A stretch of DNA of 64,000 bases, from the NCBI GenBank assembly GCA_035772785.1, contig JAOCPU010000038.1, positions 124,001-188,000 on the forward strand, given 5' to 3'. Position numbers and translations under genes: made by a program. Positions 1-11,968 of the stretch are shown piece by piece. Below the pieces are notes generated by a model. The model was not told the DNA's origin. It worked only from the letters and a program-made list of their open reading frames with translations, and searched no databases. How positions within the stretch are numbered: position 1 is the first letter of the stretch; every line of letters starts with the position of its first letter. The DNA comes from Phlebiopsis flavidoalba (lineage: Eukaryota > Basidiomycota > Agaricomycetes > Polyporales > Phanerochaetaceae).

Positions 1-108
1 TCCCTCCCTTCAGGATCAAAGAGCTCATAGATCGTCCTCCATACAGACACCAGAAATTTAGTTAAGGCGCCCTCTGAGGCGGCCCATTCCGTGCCTCTCC
101 CACCACAG

Positions 109-417
109 TACACTTGTGCATGGGTTGGGACCTGTAACATTCAATCCTGCATCAACGCCGGTGGAATATGCATTAACTCTGGTGGATGGTGCTATAACGG
201 TATTACTGTACCAGGCCAGTGTGATGGGTGCAACTGTCCTCCGGGTCCCGGTATCCGCATGAGGAGTACCAGTCAGAGGTCACGTCAATGGCTTGAATGG
301 CTTGAATAACACCAGATTGAAGTGGTCTACACCACTCAGACTGATTGCACTGTCTCTGTAGTCACCAGCTTTGAGGTCTGCCTTTACTTGTCGGGTAACT
401 GCGGTATGTCGGTCTAG
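109..417 (+). CDS. Cysteine-rich small secreted-type protein, 3' part
   Basis: Two exons can be read. The first runs from an acceptor ending at 108 to a donor at 251, and the second from about 323 (after an acceptor AG) to a TAG at 415-417, giving a 72-nt intron. The joined reading has about 10 cysteines in some 80 residues, with Gly-rich spacing (motifs NAGGIC, SGGWC, CDGCNC) and a final SGNCGMSV. High Cys content with Gly/Thr/Val spacers is usual for secreted, disulfide-linked fungal proteins, but I do not recognise the family. The N-terminus and any signal peptide lie outside the window or in an exon I could not find, so secretion is inference. Confidence 0.4.
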
Positions 418-845
418 TGCGTTGCACCATTCGCAAAGATATCAAATCAAATCACAGGATTCTCTTCCATGTACAACACCGTAGTGTCATGAAATACTGT
501 AGAAAATCGATGTGTTTTTGTTTACGTTCATAGACGATCGAGAACATGGGATCAGGCCGTTCCTTGAGTGTTTCAACAAGGAAAAATGGGGTGCTTGTTC
601 TCACTCAGTACTCATCAGAGTCCATCTAAATCTTGACAGGCAAGCGCGGTTGATAATTCGGGCATGTCTGAATGAATTATGACGACACGTATGAAAGAGG
701 AAACTCGCACAATGTTTGTGCGTACGTATCAGGCTAAGGTACCGGCAGGTAGCATGGGAAGTTCATGTGTTGTGAAAAGGAGCGAAACAAGAAACGAGAG
801 CTTGAAGGACGAAAATAGAACGGCACAAGACGTCACTTACAAAAC
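418..845. other. Intergenic, no gene seen
   Basis: No coding stretch with recognisable content. It separates the 3' end of the Cys-rich gene from the 3' end of the HMG-box gene, so it holds two convergent 3' ends. Confidence 0.5.
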
Positions 846-1991
846 CTAAGCCTCAGTAGACTGTTGCTTCTCCAGGGCCTTCGCGCGGGTGTACGCATCG
901 TGATATACCTGTGCATGTAAATGGTCGCGTCAATTCATATGTTGAGCACCTACGGACTGCTCACCTGTTTCTCATGATCGGGCAGCGTGCGCCACTTGGC
1001 TGCCAGCGGCAGCTTTGGAGCATTTCTTTGCCGCCGTGTCCTCCTTCTACGTTGTGAGTGGTTGAGAAGGCCTTGACGAATCTATACAGATACTGAGCGT
1101 GGGTACGGGAAGAATAATACGGTGTGTACAGACCTGACATATCCCGGCAAGACGTAACCCGGCTTGTGGTACGTGCCGCGGCGGCAAAAGTAATCTTCTT
1201 TCTTGCCTGCTGCAGACCGCCGCTTGTTGATCTCCTTCTGAATCTCAGTCGGGGAGGTGAGCCGCCATTCGTCCAGACGTTGTTTGGCAGCTCGCGAACT
1301 CATGCCTTAGACAGATCGCGGTAACGCTATTGGGCGCCAAAGCTTGAGAACGGAGCCACAGCATACGATGACATGTCAAGGGAGACGCACCATGCTTGTC
1401 GAGATCTCGTGCTGACATGGCTCTCCAACGTTCCGACGCAGCTGCCCATGATCGTTTTGGCGAGTCTTGGAGCGTCACACCGGCTCTGTCCTGGGAAACG
1501 AGCCAACCCAGAACTCTGCCTGGACAAAAAATATGACGAAAGAGGTCCTGCCGTTCTTTGGGCTTTGCGTGGGCCTTGCCAATGGGGCACACTTCTGTGG
1601 ACCAAATCATTTCGTTTTAAGTAAACTGTGCAGAACACAATGAATAGTATAGTGCCACACTACTGGCATCCTTCTTCTTCACCCACCTTGCGTGGTTTCG
1701 CTGCCTTGAACGGCGCTTCTTTGCAGGTTTCTTCTTCGCAGCGGTACGCGCCTTCGAGGCTGGTTTCTTAGTAACCTTTCTTCTCAGCCACTGTCTCGGT
1801 AGTGTGCTCCTCGCTCGTCGCCGTCTTCGTCGCCGCCTTTGGGAAAGCGACCAGCGGGCTCGAGTTGAATGCGCGCGTCGCAACCGGGCGCTAAGGACAA
1901 CTGGAGCTGCACGCTGACCGCAAGACAAGCGAGCCAGAGACGAGCACGCTTGGCAGCCTTAAAGCTGCTCGCTGGCAATTGCAGAAAACAT
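846..1991 (-). CDS. Mitochondrial HMG-box protein (Abf2/TFAM-like)
   Basis: A DNA-packaging HMG-box protein, probably mitochondrial. Reading from 1991 down, the N-terminus begins MFSAIA and is followed by a basic, acid-poor presequence (VATRAFNSSPL). Next come a Lys/Ala-rich segment (KKPASKARTAAKKKPAKK), an HMG-like piece with DEWRLTSPTEIQKEINKRR, then PGYVR joined over an intron to FVKAF. The second HMG helix pair reads AAKWRTLPDHEKQ, spliced to VYHDAYTRAKALEKQ and ending STEA-stop at 846-848. The W-R-x-L-x-x-x-E-K-x-x-Y spacing is typical of HMG boxes. At least three one-base frame changes are needed, for instance at a CCAAAG run near 1010. Mitochondrial targeting is inferred from composition. 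Nuclear exp1-like HMG proteins of mushrooms are the alternative. Confidence 0.75.
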
Positions 1992-2218
1992 AGCGAGAAT
2001 AATGGGATAAAGCAAGAGGGTGAGACGCGAAGTGTCGCGACTTGGAGGAGGTTGATCACTCTCCGTATTTGGCCACATGTTTGCGGCGTCGAACTTGCCT
2101 TAAGCGTCATTGATGACCCTAACCCTACCAGCCATTGCTCTTTGGCATCTGAGCTCGCCGCTGCTTTGGACTTCGCTCTCATCTACAGCTCTCAGGAGCA
2201 GAAAGAACTCTTGCTGTG
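1992..2218. promoter_or_regulatory. Shared divergent promoter region
   Basis: The 227 bp between the minus-strand HMG-box gene and the plus-strand Med8 gene must carry both promoters. I see no clear TATA box in it. Confidence 0.35.
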
Positions 2219-3179
2219 ATGGCTTCTACAAACGTTAATTCTCTTCCTGCTTCATCCGCACTTCCACCGGCACCTCTACAATCAGGTCAACTTGAGTCGT
2301 TGAGGTCCAAGATCAAATTCTAAATGGTCGAGTCTATTGGTGCTTTGCAGATGACCACTCGACCAAGCGGGGCCAGAACTGGATGCCCACATGGCCGGAT
2401 ATTCTCTCAAAATTACCACAAATTTTTGCTCTCGCAGTTCTCACAACTTGTCGACTTCTCTCGTCGCCGCTCCCCCTGCAGCCACCGCAAAAATCGAGCG
2501 TGAACGGCCACAGCAGCACTCAAGTCCCGAAAAACGAACCATACCATGAAACATGAACGTCTCGCGTTACACCCCCATTGTACCCATGACAGACACGCAG
2601 CCTAGACAACGAGCTTATCCCCCCTCCTTCGTAATCAGCAAACAACAGATGTTCTCACAGATTGAGAACGACACGGTCAGACCAACCTTGCAGAGCACAT
2701 GTCGACGCGCGGTTTCGCAATCGGTGTTCTGGGAATGGCCAGCACGAGCAGTGTGCCCCGCAGCTCCGAGGTCACGTTTTCGGCACGCAGGAGAGGAAGC
2801 CCGAATACTCGGACGTGTTACGCGTAACCGTGCGAGCAAATACGCATCGAACATGACGAACGCGTTGAACGCGCCGTCCGTGCCGTTATGCTGCTTAGAG
2901 AGAAGTTTTGAATGGAAAAAACGCGCCTGGAAGTTGCGAAGGAAGAACCAGAGGAGCTGCGAATGGAGCAAGGTGAAGACGAGGATTCGCTTATGAACTT
3001 GGACGGAGACAACGCGGCGGCGGCAGGAGAAAGGGGAGGAGAGTAATGAGAGTGAAGAGGAGGAAGAATTAGAAGAGGTACTTGGCAATGGTGAAGGAGG
3101 TTCACAACCCGGCACACCGGAGGGGGCGGTCGAAAATGCGCTTTTTTTTGTTCCCGCATTCTCTTTTTTTTTTTCCTGA
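2219..3179 (+). CDS. MED8: Mediator of RNA polymerase II, subunit 8
   Basis: Mediator head-module subunit acting in the nucleus. The ATG at 2219 opens MASTNVNSLPASS, then a Pro-rich linker and GQLESLRSKI..MVESIGALQ, the N-terminal helix of fungal Med8. WMPTWPDILSK follows, the position of the conserved WP-x-[IL]-L-x-[KR] motif. Further pieces are PMTDTQ, RNQQTTDVL, IENDTVR, EHMSTRG, ERKPEYSDVLR, ERAVRAVMLLREKF and an acidic tail (EEPEELRMEQGEDEDS) running to poly-Glu. Several one-base frame changes interrupt the reading. The stop at 3177 is the first in frame after GTPEGAVEN, inside a T-rich run, so the true C-terminus is uncertain. Assignment rests on the motif order. I know of no competing family with it. 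Confidence 0.68.
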
Positions 3180-4038
3180 ACCAAAGGATGAGACGAAGGC
3201 CGTACAGGCGTGTCTCGCCTCTCGTCATCAAACAGGCAATCACAGGGCACCATAACACCTGCATGCCCAGCAGGGTGAAGGTATCATCGCCCTCAACAGT
3301 TCCCCAATCCTCATGCCGCTAGAAACCACGGAGAATAATGCCAGGTGTCCATGCACCACCTGGGGAGCTTCTACGAAGTACGGGTTCGGGTCGGTTGTGA
3401 TCCACCAACACATGGCTTCGTAAAACCATCTCTGTAAATTGCAGGGAGGACTCCGGTCTCGCTTCGGGCGTGTCCTGGGGATTCGGGTCTCGAGGGATGG
3501 AATGTGATGACATCCGTTCGAGGACGTTTAGAGGAACACTTCTGGCCAGGGAGGTTTCCAATGTAGATCTCCGCAATAATAGCATAGATGAACCAAGACC
3601 TTCGGTTATACTGGAAAGTGGTGAGCACCAAGGGCAAAATGAAACGAAGTCACTGTCGATACAGTCCGGCATTACACGCTCAACAATTGGGCAATTCCCT
3701 TGAGGCGACATACGGAAGCGGGCAGGTCCTCTACGTCCTACTTGTTTCTCGACCCCACGCCTCTGAAGAATCAAACAAAGGAGCAAGTGGCTGGTCTGGA
3801 CATTATTACAAGACGCACGCGTAATCTCGTACGAACCACCTTGCGGGGTACCCTTCGCCTGCCGAATCAAGATTGGCTATAGTCGCGGATTGTTGCTGCT
3901 TCAGCACGGGGTACTGCGAGGAAATAAATTGTCTGTGAAGTTACACCAAAGCGTGTGCGGACGGACGGATAATGACCAACGTCAGAGTTTCATAACGGAA
4001 ATAGCGGTCGCTGCCGACGTTACCTGGTTCCCTTCAGA
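3180..4038. other. Coding-like stretch, unassigned
   Basis: Both strands carry open stretches here. The longest is 183 codons on the minus strand (3319-3870). On the plus strand, overlapping frames between 3470 and 3880 give fragments such as EVSNVDLRNNSIDEPRPS and LDPTPLKNQTKEQVAGLD, which look more protein-like than the antisense. I could not connect them to a family. A frameshifted plus-strand gene is the likeliest content. Confidence 0.3.
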
Positions 4039-4402
4039 CTACGCCGCACAACCCGTCTGAAACAGCAACGTGAATCCGAATCTCAGCCGAATGGCTGTTG
4101 AGAGAGTGCTCCCCGCGCGAATGACGATCGACATTGTGGTGAGAAGAGACAGCGACAGAACGATGGAGAGGACCAGGACGTCGCGGCGGCAAGCGTCCAG
4201 AACATTGCAGTCAGATAGATAGCGCACACTTTGATTGCGCCAACAGGGCCAAATCGCGTTTGCGCTCCGTTGCGAACGACGACCACGAGGCTGCCCACAA
4301 TCGTTTGACGAAGCCTTCAATGGCGAGCGCGACATGGAAGGAGACCAACATCGCCAGGATGAGTGGGCGCAAGAGCGCAAGAATCGTCGTCCCCTCTTTC
4401 AC
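4039..4402 (-). CDS. Possible multi-pass membrane protein fragment
   Basis: The minus strand can be read, with frame changes, as a run of hydrophobic segments: ILALLRPLILAMLVSFHVALA, then GPVGAIKVCAIYLTAMFWTLA, then VLVLSIVLSLSLLTTMSIV, ending at a stop at 4039-4041. Three hydrophobic stretches of about 20 residues in 360 bp is unusual for antisense noise. No family was recognised, no ATG is evident, and the 5' end collides with the start of the plus-strand RGS gene. It may be a small divergent gene or a coincidence. Confidence 0.25.
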
Positions 4403-5794
4403 ATGAAGTTTGTCGAGGCGGACAAGACCACCTGGTCGATTTATTAATCTGTTCTAGTAGCCCCCTCTTTTCCCTTATAGCTTTACAAAGTTTACAAGCA
4501 TGGCATAGTCTTTTTCTTCAACGGGAGGGTGCAGAGGATTTTTCTAGACTTCTGGCTTGACGTACAACAACACGAGAATCTCTTGTCGAGCATTCTTCAA
4601 GGATGTGAGAAAGTCAGGGCGAACTATCCGCGAAGACTGGCACGCAATACTTGGGACTACGCTAGAGAAGAGGCTCTATATACGGCACAATCGTGGGCCC
4701 TGAATCATAACGCCGCGGCCTCCCCCCCCTAAGCGCCAGCACAACAAGCACTGCGAGCTGCCTCTCCGCAGCAGCGACAAACAGAATAATAGAATCGGGG
4801 CAGCCACGACGAGAAAGCAGCCGCGCAGCACGAGCCCCCATACTGTCGCATCGCCTGCGCCAACATTCCGGGGACGTTCAGATCCTCCCTCGCTCGACAA
4901 CACCATTCTCACTCTCGAGGGCGCCACGTCCGCGCTGTTCAACGCACGGCGTGCTACGCGTGCCCCCACGCATCATACCACGCCACGTCTGCGATTATCC
5001 CGTCAGGACCTTATCGCCTCCGCCCTCGAGCGCATAGACTTCCGTCTACCTGTCCCCGGCCCGCCAACACGCAGCGGGTGTCCTCGTAGAACCACGAGAT
5101 CTAACCACACATGCCTCTCTCGTTCGTTTGCGCATGGACCTTGTCGTCCGTCCATCATAGCTAGGGCGATCACAACCACTAGTGCCTTCGGCATCCCAGA
5201 GCCCGGTAGAGTGATCATCACTGGCTCAGCTGCCGGACATGGTTCCATTGCGCAAAAGGAGTTACGGTCTATCCGACGCAATGGAGCACGATGTGCGCGT
5301 TCCCACATGTCCTTCCTGCGTCCGCCACGCGCGCGTCCAGGACAACCTTTACGCCAGTTGTCCGCGCTCGTGCGTCTTACATTGTGGGAACTCAATCGTG
5401 GACTTGGGGATCGGGCTGGCCGTGGGCTTCTCCGCTCATTTATCCTCGACGTTTCATTCCCAACGTCGAAAGCGCTCTTCTTTTCTTTCGTGCGTAACTT
5501 CTGCTTTTATACAGATGCATTTGTTAGCTCAAACAAACCTTACAGACTTGTTCTTAGTACCATTCTCTGTACGCCATCCTTTTCCTCATCTCGCATCAAT
5601 ACGAGCTGGACCGATCCTTGTCTTCTTTGGAACAGTCAGAGTCGACACCCTCCCACTTCGGAACGCTCACCATCGTGAGCCGTATGTGAAGAAGCTGCTG
5701 CTCGTGACGGGCGATATGGGTTACGACGTCGTATGTGCATGCGTCGCAGCGCTGACGCTCCTCTTCTGGGCCGTGCCCCGGACACCGCCTGTAG
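4403..5794 (+). CDS. RGS-domain membrane protein, Rax1-like
   Basis: Regulator-of-G-protein-signalling protein with C-terminal membrane segments, as in yeast Rax1 (bud-site selection). After a short N-terminal exon (LSRRTRPP) and an intron ending TTATAG at about 4480, the RGS core reads REGAEDF-LDFWLDVQQHENL and CRAFFKDVRKSGRTIREDW. A Ser/Pro/Arg-rich linker follows, then LEGATSALFNARRATR and LIASALERI. The C-terminal part contains a conserved soluble loop, hydrophobic stretches (GIGLAVGFSAHL, GPILVFFGTVRVDTLPL) and EPYVKKLLL, then a last hydrophobic segment ending in a Pro-rich tail and TAG at 5792-5794. About six one-base frame changes are needed. The exact start is uncertain, because the first exon could lie further upstream. 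The RGS assignment is firm and the Rax1 subtype is inferred from architecture. Confidence 0.7.
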
Positions 5795-8244
5795 AAAATT
5801 CCTACGTCTCTGGCTCTCTCTGGTTGGCTCCTCCCGTTTCCTCCCTGTTGACTCCTTCGTGATTCGTTGCTCGCAAACTCTTTCGCCACACCCCCACAAC
5901 CCCTGTCTGTACTCCGCCTATTCTACTTATACCCCTTACCAATACTCCCTCACCCTGCGCCACTCCTTTACATCGCTCTCCGCTTTCTCTCGCTGGCACT
6001 ATTTGATTTTTATGTGGCTGATGGACGTCTATGCACGGTAGTCGAAGTAAACTCGATCCAGTATGAACCCTCGGCGTCGAAAATAATATTACAGTCGTCT
6101 GGATACTGGACAATTATGTATATCCCCGCCTCGCATCTCAAGAGTCCCCAATGTATCATGTAGAAGGACCGTCTTCCCGCGTATGTATGTAACGCCGTTT
6201 GTACCTGGAGTGCGGCTCACACATAGATTTCTGTAGTTTTGGATCGGGATACTCGGCCACACCCTACGGGCGAAAGTATGATAATCACCCACGAGCAGCT
6301 GTTTGGGTCAAACCGAGTCACGGTCAGTCTTCATCTGAACGGTTACACGGTATGCATTGCGCCTTGTCACCAAGTGTATGTTTTCGCTCAATATGGTATG
6401 TTATTTCTCACGAACGGGCCCATTTGAACCCTCCTGGAATTCTTCAACGTAAAAATCGAAGGGATTTTATTTTGATGTCTTTGATCGCAGGACGAATTGG
6501 CTTCACCACAAAGAGTCCACACTGAGTAGCGCATTATCTTCGCGCAAACTGTGACAGATCCACCCCGTAAATCGTGGCCAATGCGGCACGTAACCACAAC
6601 GTCCCATGCAGGGCCTTGCCCATCTTCTTCTGCAGCCAATCTTCGGCCGCGTTCCGCGTTCCGAGTCGTTAAGCACGGCGAATGGACACTAGACGATCGT
6701 TAACATCAACGCGTCTGCTGCAAGAACAGCGATTGGCCGATCCAACGCTCACCGGCACTGGCGGGCCTGTCGGTGCGATGGTGCGCGTTGTGTCGTTCTG
6801 AGGCCAGCAATCGAGACAGAGATTTATCCATCATGGGAGTGTACTGGTAAATATATATAAACAGTCCCAGTATATTTTGTACACCCGCGCCCCCGACGCT
6901 CAGACTAGCCCCAGTAGAATCGTTGGCATGTATGCAAGTGGTTTGCTCATGTGCCAGTCAGCAAGAACCCGGCATAAAACGCGGTCGTCATCTATACACG
7001 CAATATGCGTCTCAACAATCTTCAGGCTGACAGTACGTAAGTGACCGGGCCTGGCGGCCCACAAACCATGGCACCTCAAGATATAAGACGTAGGTTAGCT
7101 AAGTCGAAACTCGCAATAGCCTGGGAAGATGTCTCATGCTCAGCTATAATTGACGTTTTACAAATAAAACTCACGATCACTAGATGTATAGAAGATTTTC
7201 CTTAGTAGCTGAGTAAATCGAGCTCAAAGCCCACCGGGAACTAGCGTACCAACGTCGATCATAAAGCTGGCCGACCAAAAGCCACCTCGCGACATGGTGA
7301 GCTTTGCGTGCATTCCGGGGCGACAACAAGAGCGGTGATTCTGCGATGCTTGTTGTACATCTAGTGACCGTATGCATCCGGTGACCATATGCTCGTATAG
7401 TAATCCGTGCGATGTCTCAGAAGCACGCCGGTGGGGGCAGCTGCCAAACGAGCAGCTAAAGGGCGCCGATGAAATGAACGGTCAATACGGTAACTTACCT
7501 AGACGAATATAATTGAACGAGAGCAATGTCGACGTCATGCAAAGCGATTGTTAATAGTAAGACTCACACAGTCCCGGGAAGACCATCATTGTAAATGTAA
7601 TTGAGGGGTCTCTGGCACGACGGCGTTCTACCGAAGAAGTTCGTTTAGAGAAGCTTGCCGGTAGTTGTAAGGGGTTTGGTCACTGACAATAGGTTATTAG
7701 ACTAGCTTCTCTCAATTAATGGCGATACAGAGATATCATTGCGATACACCTTTTTGCCGGCTCGACCCTTCGGCGTTCTAGCACAGGAGTCAACCAATCG
7801 CAGCGGCCTCCAGGCTTAGCGGACCACAAGTAGGGGCACTTGGATCCCCGCGGAGAGATGATTACCGACCAAAAGCTCCGCCGGCGTTGTGGCAGATGGT
7901 TGATTTCAGGGCAGGAGCGTGCGCCCGGCAGGTGGGAGAGAGACGGCACAGCCCAATGCGCTAAGTGAGTGTCGCATGTTCCTCGTTCCCACTCCAAGAG
8001 CCTTTTCGGTCCATGATACGCAGCGTATTCGGAATGCCCACTAGCCCGCCACAGGCTTATAGCTAGTCCAGTTCTCTACGTTTCGACGCCTGGATCTTTA
8101 TATGACAGTCGCTCGTGTCGACGCACCGAACATCACCCCCGCCATCCAGCTTTCCCTCTCCAAATCCTGAGAAAAATGAATAGCAGCAAGCTCGCGGCCC
8201 TGCCATATTAGTTTTGAGCCACTATACCATGTCGAACTCAGCGT
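5795..8244. other. Long gene-free stretch
   Basis: 2.45 kb of mixed, relatively AT-rich DNA. Open frames are short (up to about 110 codons) and show no recognisable motifs on either strand. The first 200 bp are pyrimidine-rich and probably 3' UTR of the RGS gene. No tRNA, terminal repeat or transposase signature was found. Confidence 0.5.
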
Positions 8245-9168
8245 ATGCCCCCCCGGCTGTGCAAAATCGCATTACTACTCGCAACGGGCATTTCTTTTTT
8301 CGTGTCATTATTCCCTCACGCAATCCAAAGGGCCAACCAAATGTCGCAAAGAGCGAAAACAGTGGTAGTGAAAAAAGCACGTTTTTTTTTCGAGAAAGCC
8401 GTACAGTGGTTTACGTTTTGCAGTAAGGTATTCCTGCGTGTTTCGCTCGACGCTATGTTGGAGACCCGACTGACACATTGCCAGACTAATGGTCTGGATT
8501 GATGACGCTGTCAGACGCAGCAGCAACATACTCAACACGCGTACCAGTATATCACGCACACCGGCGTCGCTCACATGGCGCCCATAGACCCAGCGACACG
8601 CCTGACGAGCGTATCGCCAGCATCCGCTCTTCCATGCGTCCCCCCAATCCACTGTTGACCGTCTCGGTCGCCTCTTCTGCTCCTCGGCGCGTGCGCTGTG
8701 GTCTTCCGCGACACCTATTGCGCCAGTGGTGCTATCCGTCAGCTCGGCCCGCTGTTTACACCTTCGAGATCACCATCCAGCCGAACCACCGACTCGTTCA
8801 CGAAGCGGTCCCTATGGCGTCGTACGCCATCCGAGCTAAACATCGGCATCTACCTCAACACTCCTAGGCGCGTCCTGCCGTCGCATGCGCGCCTGGCTCC
8901 TGGCTGCGCGAGTGCTGGTTCCCGATTCGCGTGCTCTGGCGTGTGCGGCGCGACTCGCGCTCGGCCTCTGCCGAGCGATAGGCCGGCATGCTCGTTGTGT
9001 CCCTCTTGCTCAGCGTTCATGGACCGCCAAGTGCGCCATCGTCGTTCAAGAGCACGTACAAGGCTTGCAGATAGAGTGACCAGGAAGGCTGCAGAAGGTC
9101 TTCGGAGAGACGTGGGAAGAGTATTAGCGACGCAGGTACCATGGAGGATACTGCCTGGGATTTACTAG
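8245..9168 (+). CDS. Protein-S-isoprenylcysteine O-methyltransferase-like (ICMT/Ste14 family)
   Basis: Integral ER membrane methyltransferase that methylates the C-terminal prenyl-cysteine of CaaX proteins such as mating pheromones and Ras. The N-terminus MPPRLCKIALLLATGISFF is a membrane helix. FFFEKAVQW follows, then a donor at about 8430. The catalytic C-terminal half is clear: FTFEITIQPNHRLV, then (with a frame change) GPYGVVRHPS and TGIYLNTL. The last residues VPWRILPGIY and TAG at 9166-9168 match the usual P-[YW]-[KR]-L-[LI]-P-x-[IV]-Y ending. SAM and prenyl binding in this family uses the RHPxY region. Here the Y codon reads as a stop (TAG), so either an indel lies there or the protein is broken. 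About four frame changes in total. Polypores often carry many copies of this gene. Confidence 0.75.
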
Positions 9169-9798
9169 AAATTACGGATTTCAAATTATTTCATTCGCAT
9201 ACAATGAGCATGTTTTGATAGATGGGGGCACAAAGGTCCACCTGTACACATTCAAATCGATCGTTAGCATTTGCGCCGCTTGACAGATCCGTCCCTTACG
9301 GTGTGGGTATGTGTATCTCCTTCTAGAGCAGAATAGTTAAAGGTTCCAATGGAGGTCACAGGGACTCAGAGCGTCCAACGTCCCTCTGTGGTATGAGGTA
9401 ACGTAACTTACCACATGTTATCGGAATCGCATTCGCCATCCCTGAGTTCTATTGGTTGAGCTTAAGTCTCAGTCTTCAGTCCGACATGGGCGACCTCATG
9501 ACCTTGTTTGGCCAATGTCGAGTACGTCCCTTACACACCCAAACAGACGGTAATCTGCGCATGCAAAAGCACGGGTGTAACCGTTTGTTGAAGACATCGG
9601 GATCTCAAAAGTATGATTGGCAAACTATCCGCAAACAAAATCAGAAGGTCTGGTATGTTGAGGAGAAAGGTGGCATCACTCACCTACGATAGGTACAAGA
9701 ACTTCATGTCATTAAAGAATTAGAATGTGAAAGCGTATCCCTCTGCGAAGCGTGCACGAATCGTAGTTTGTTAACGCGTGTCATCCCTAAATGATTTT
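9169..9798. other. Intergenic
   Basis: No convincing gene. A short plus-strand open frame (9456-9692) has no recognisable content. Convergent 3' ends lie on both sides. Confidence 0.5.
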
Positions 9799-11497
9799 CT
9801 AACTAGTAGTCGTTAGGTGTGGCATGGCTTGCCCAGATTGTACCCGCCGTAAGAATGAGATCTTCTCCTCGTCGCTTTCGAGCGAGACGCGAGTTTGTAC
9901 CATCTGCACGCGTTTCAGCGGTGATAACTTTGTCATCATCGACATTATACGTGGTTGGCATGCCGAGAATACTGTCCAGGGTGATGCGAGCGTCTGGAGC
10001 GATGTTCGACTGCCAGGTCCTTCATGTGATGTAATTCGTGCAGCAGCGTCCTTGGATGTGACGCGGTCTATGAGCCAGACGAACGTTTCGAGACTCCGCG
10101 CGCGTATCTCCATGGGTTTCGTCAGGCTGAAGCTCCAGAACGGCTTTTTCAACCGCCTGCCAATTCAGTAATTTGGCCTCGTCCAAAGTCGAAGGTGCTA
10201 GCAATGTAATCGTAGTCACAGCGTGCGCGATGCATATCCTCCTTCGGTAGAATGGATCATTGATGGTCAAAAGCCGTGAACGAATTTGAAATCGATAGAT
10301 CCCGTATTGCGGAAGGTAGCAGGATGGAAATAATCAAGAGATCCATACTCTTGTAGCGTAAGTGAGTTGTGCTTGGACTGAGATAGCACCACTTACCACA
10401 TGATCTCCATTGGAGGGAGGTGAATGAAACCATAGTACGAAGCTCGATTTTGACGTCCGATGTGTCCGAGCGCGTAGCATGGATTGAGCAATCTGGCGCA
10501 AGCGTCCCATCCAATAAATTGCTTCATTACAGGATTGGAGTCGCACTGATTCGCATGTGGTACTTGATTTCGGGAATAGCAAAAGATCCAGTTCCAGATT
10601 TTGACCTGGAGTACTGCAACGCAGAGGCAGAGAGGTGAGACAGACAGTTTGGCGCCCTGCCTTGACCGTCCAGCGTTTTGGAAAAGCCGTGTCAGGCCAT
10701 TTATCGAATCGAAGGGCCGAGACATGCAGCTCTTTTAGAGTAGGCATGCTCCGGACGAGCCGAATGAGAGCGGAAGGAGTACGAAAGCGAAGGTTTGAGA
10801 GCTCCATCTCATGGACAGGGAATACATGGCTCGGAAGTGAGACCGGTAGCCCAGTACACAAGAACTGGGCGCGTATCCGTCGTTAGGTTCCATTAGGGCA
10901 CCCGCCTGAGCCAGATAAACGCGATCCAAGCTTGAACGTGACCCCGTAGTCCCAGTTCATCGTCATCAAGGCGCAAGCGAAGAACCTTCCGCTTCGTAGC
11001 TTCAGCGTATACCAAATGAAGCCAAGGCGTGGGACCATAGACCAGTGGTCATAATGGAAAGATGTTGCATGCAAGTGTGTCCATAATCGAAGGTTGTACC
11101 TGTATCTGTGAGTCGACGAGGCTCAAGAAGTAGAAAGAAATCCTCTCGGGCTGCGGATAGTTATTTTCCTCGAATAAATGGGGACGACAACGACGCGCCT
11201 AATGTCGGCACGTGAGACTGAAGACTCCTAGCTGACGTTTTTCTCGCGCTGAATGTTCCGGGGTGCGGCCCTAGGAGTTCTATATCGGTGAACATAGTGA
11301 GAATGTGGTGATGATGACTTCGGGGGGGAAGGACTGCGGTTTGCGAATGCCATACTGTAGCAGTCGCGTCCGTGAATTCTGTTTCCGTGCCTTTCACCTA
11401 TGCTTTCAAAAGATTGTGAATTCTGAAAAGTTTTCGAGACGTGAATGTCCGAATGTGAATCCGGAGATGAACAATGCTCACGAAGATTTGCGTCCAA
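9799..11497 (-). CDS. F-box/LRR-type protein
   Basis: A member of the large mushroom class of F-box proteins with divergent leucine-rich repeats, putative SCF ubiquitin-ligase adaptors. The best part lies at 10334-10861 on the minus strand, where the LRR-like block LSNLRFRTPSALIRLV / RSMPTLKELHVSALRF is typical. Downstream come TITLLAPSTLDEAKLLNWQ and a C-terminal block (MSMMTKLSPLKRVQMVQTRV) ending with a stop at 9799. Upstream pieces (ILTMFTDIELLGPHPGTF; HTCMQHLSIM) probably belong to the same protein, but the F-box motif itself was not identified and the start is unknown. Several introns and frame changes are needed. Function beyond the fold class cannot be stated. Confidence 0.5.
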
Positions 11498-11968
11498 GTC
11501 GACAGCTGTGTAACTCAGGCCAATGATAGTGACGCGACCGCTTAATATCTAGTAATATACAGGCATAGACATTTCAATGAGGATCACCAGTCCTGAGGGG
11601 ATGAAACTTCTAAGGTCGTGGATGCATGAGTTGGGTGACGGCTATATCCAATCGAACGGCTAGTAGTTAGGTAAGAGTTCTGATAGCACAACAATGTATT
11701 GGAGTAAGCTGTGGCTGTGATAGGCGCTCCAAATGGTAAGATAGGTAAGTGCTAAGAGTTGATTGGATCAGTAGCAGGTAAGCAATGGGTCTAAGTCACC
11801 CGCTTCAAATTAATGACGTCTTTCCGCTTGCCTCTTACCCCGACGACCTCAACGACACTGACGACTGCGACGCTCTGCGTCCAACGTTTCCCGCAGCTGC
11901 GGTCAGCTCCGTGGGGCGATCCTTTGATGTCTAGTCTCATCGATATGTCTCCGTAGCCCCCGTGTATA
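11498..11968. other. Promoter side of the OSTalpha-like gene
   Basis: Gene-free and purine/T-rich, with repeated TAGGTAAG-like words. Presumed 5' regulatory region of the gene starting at 11969. Confidence 0.4.
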
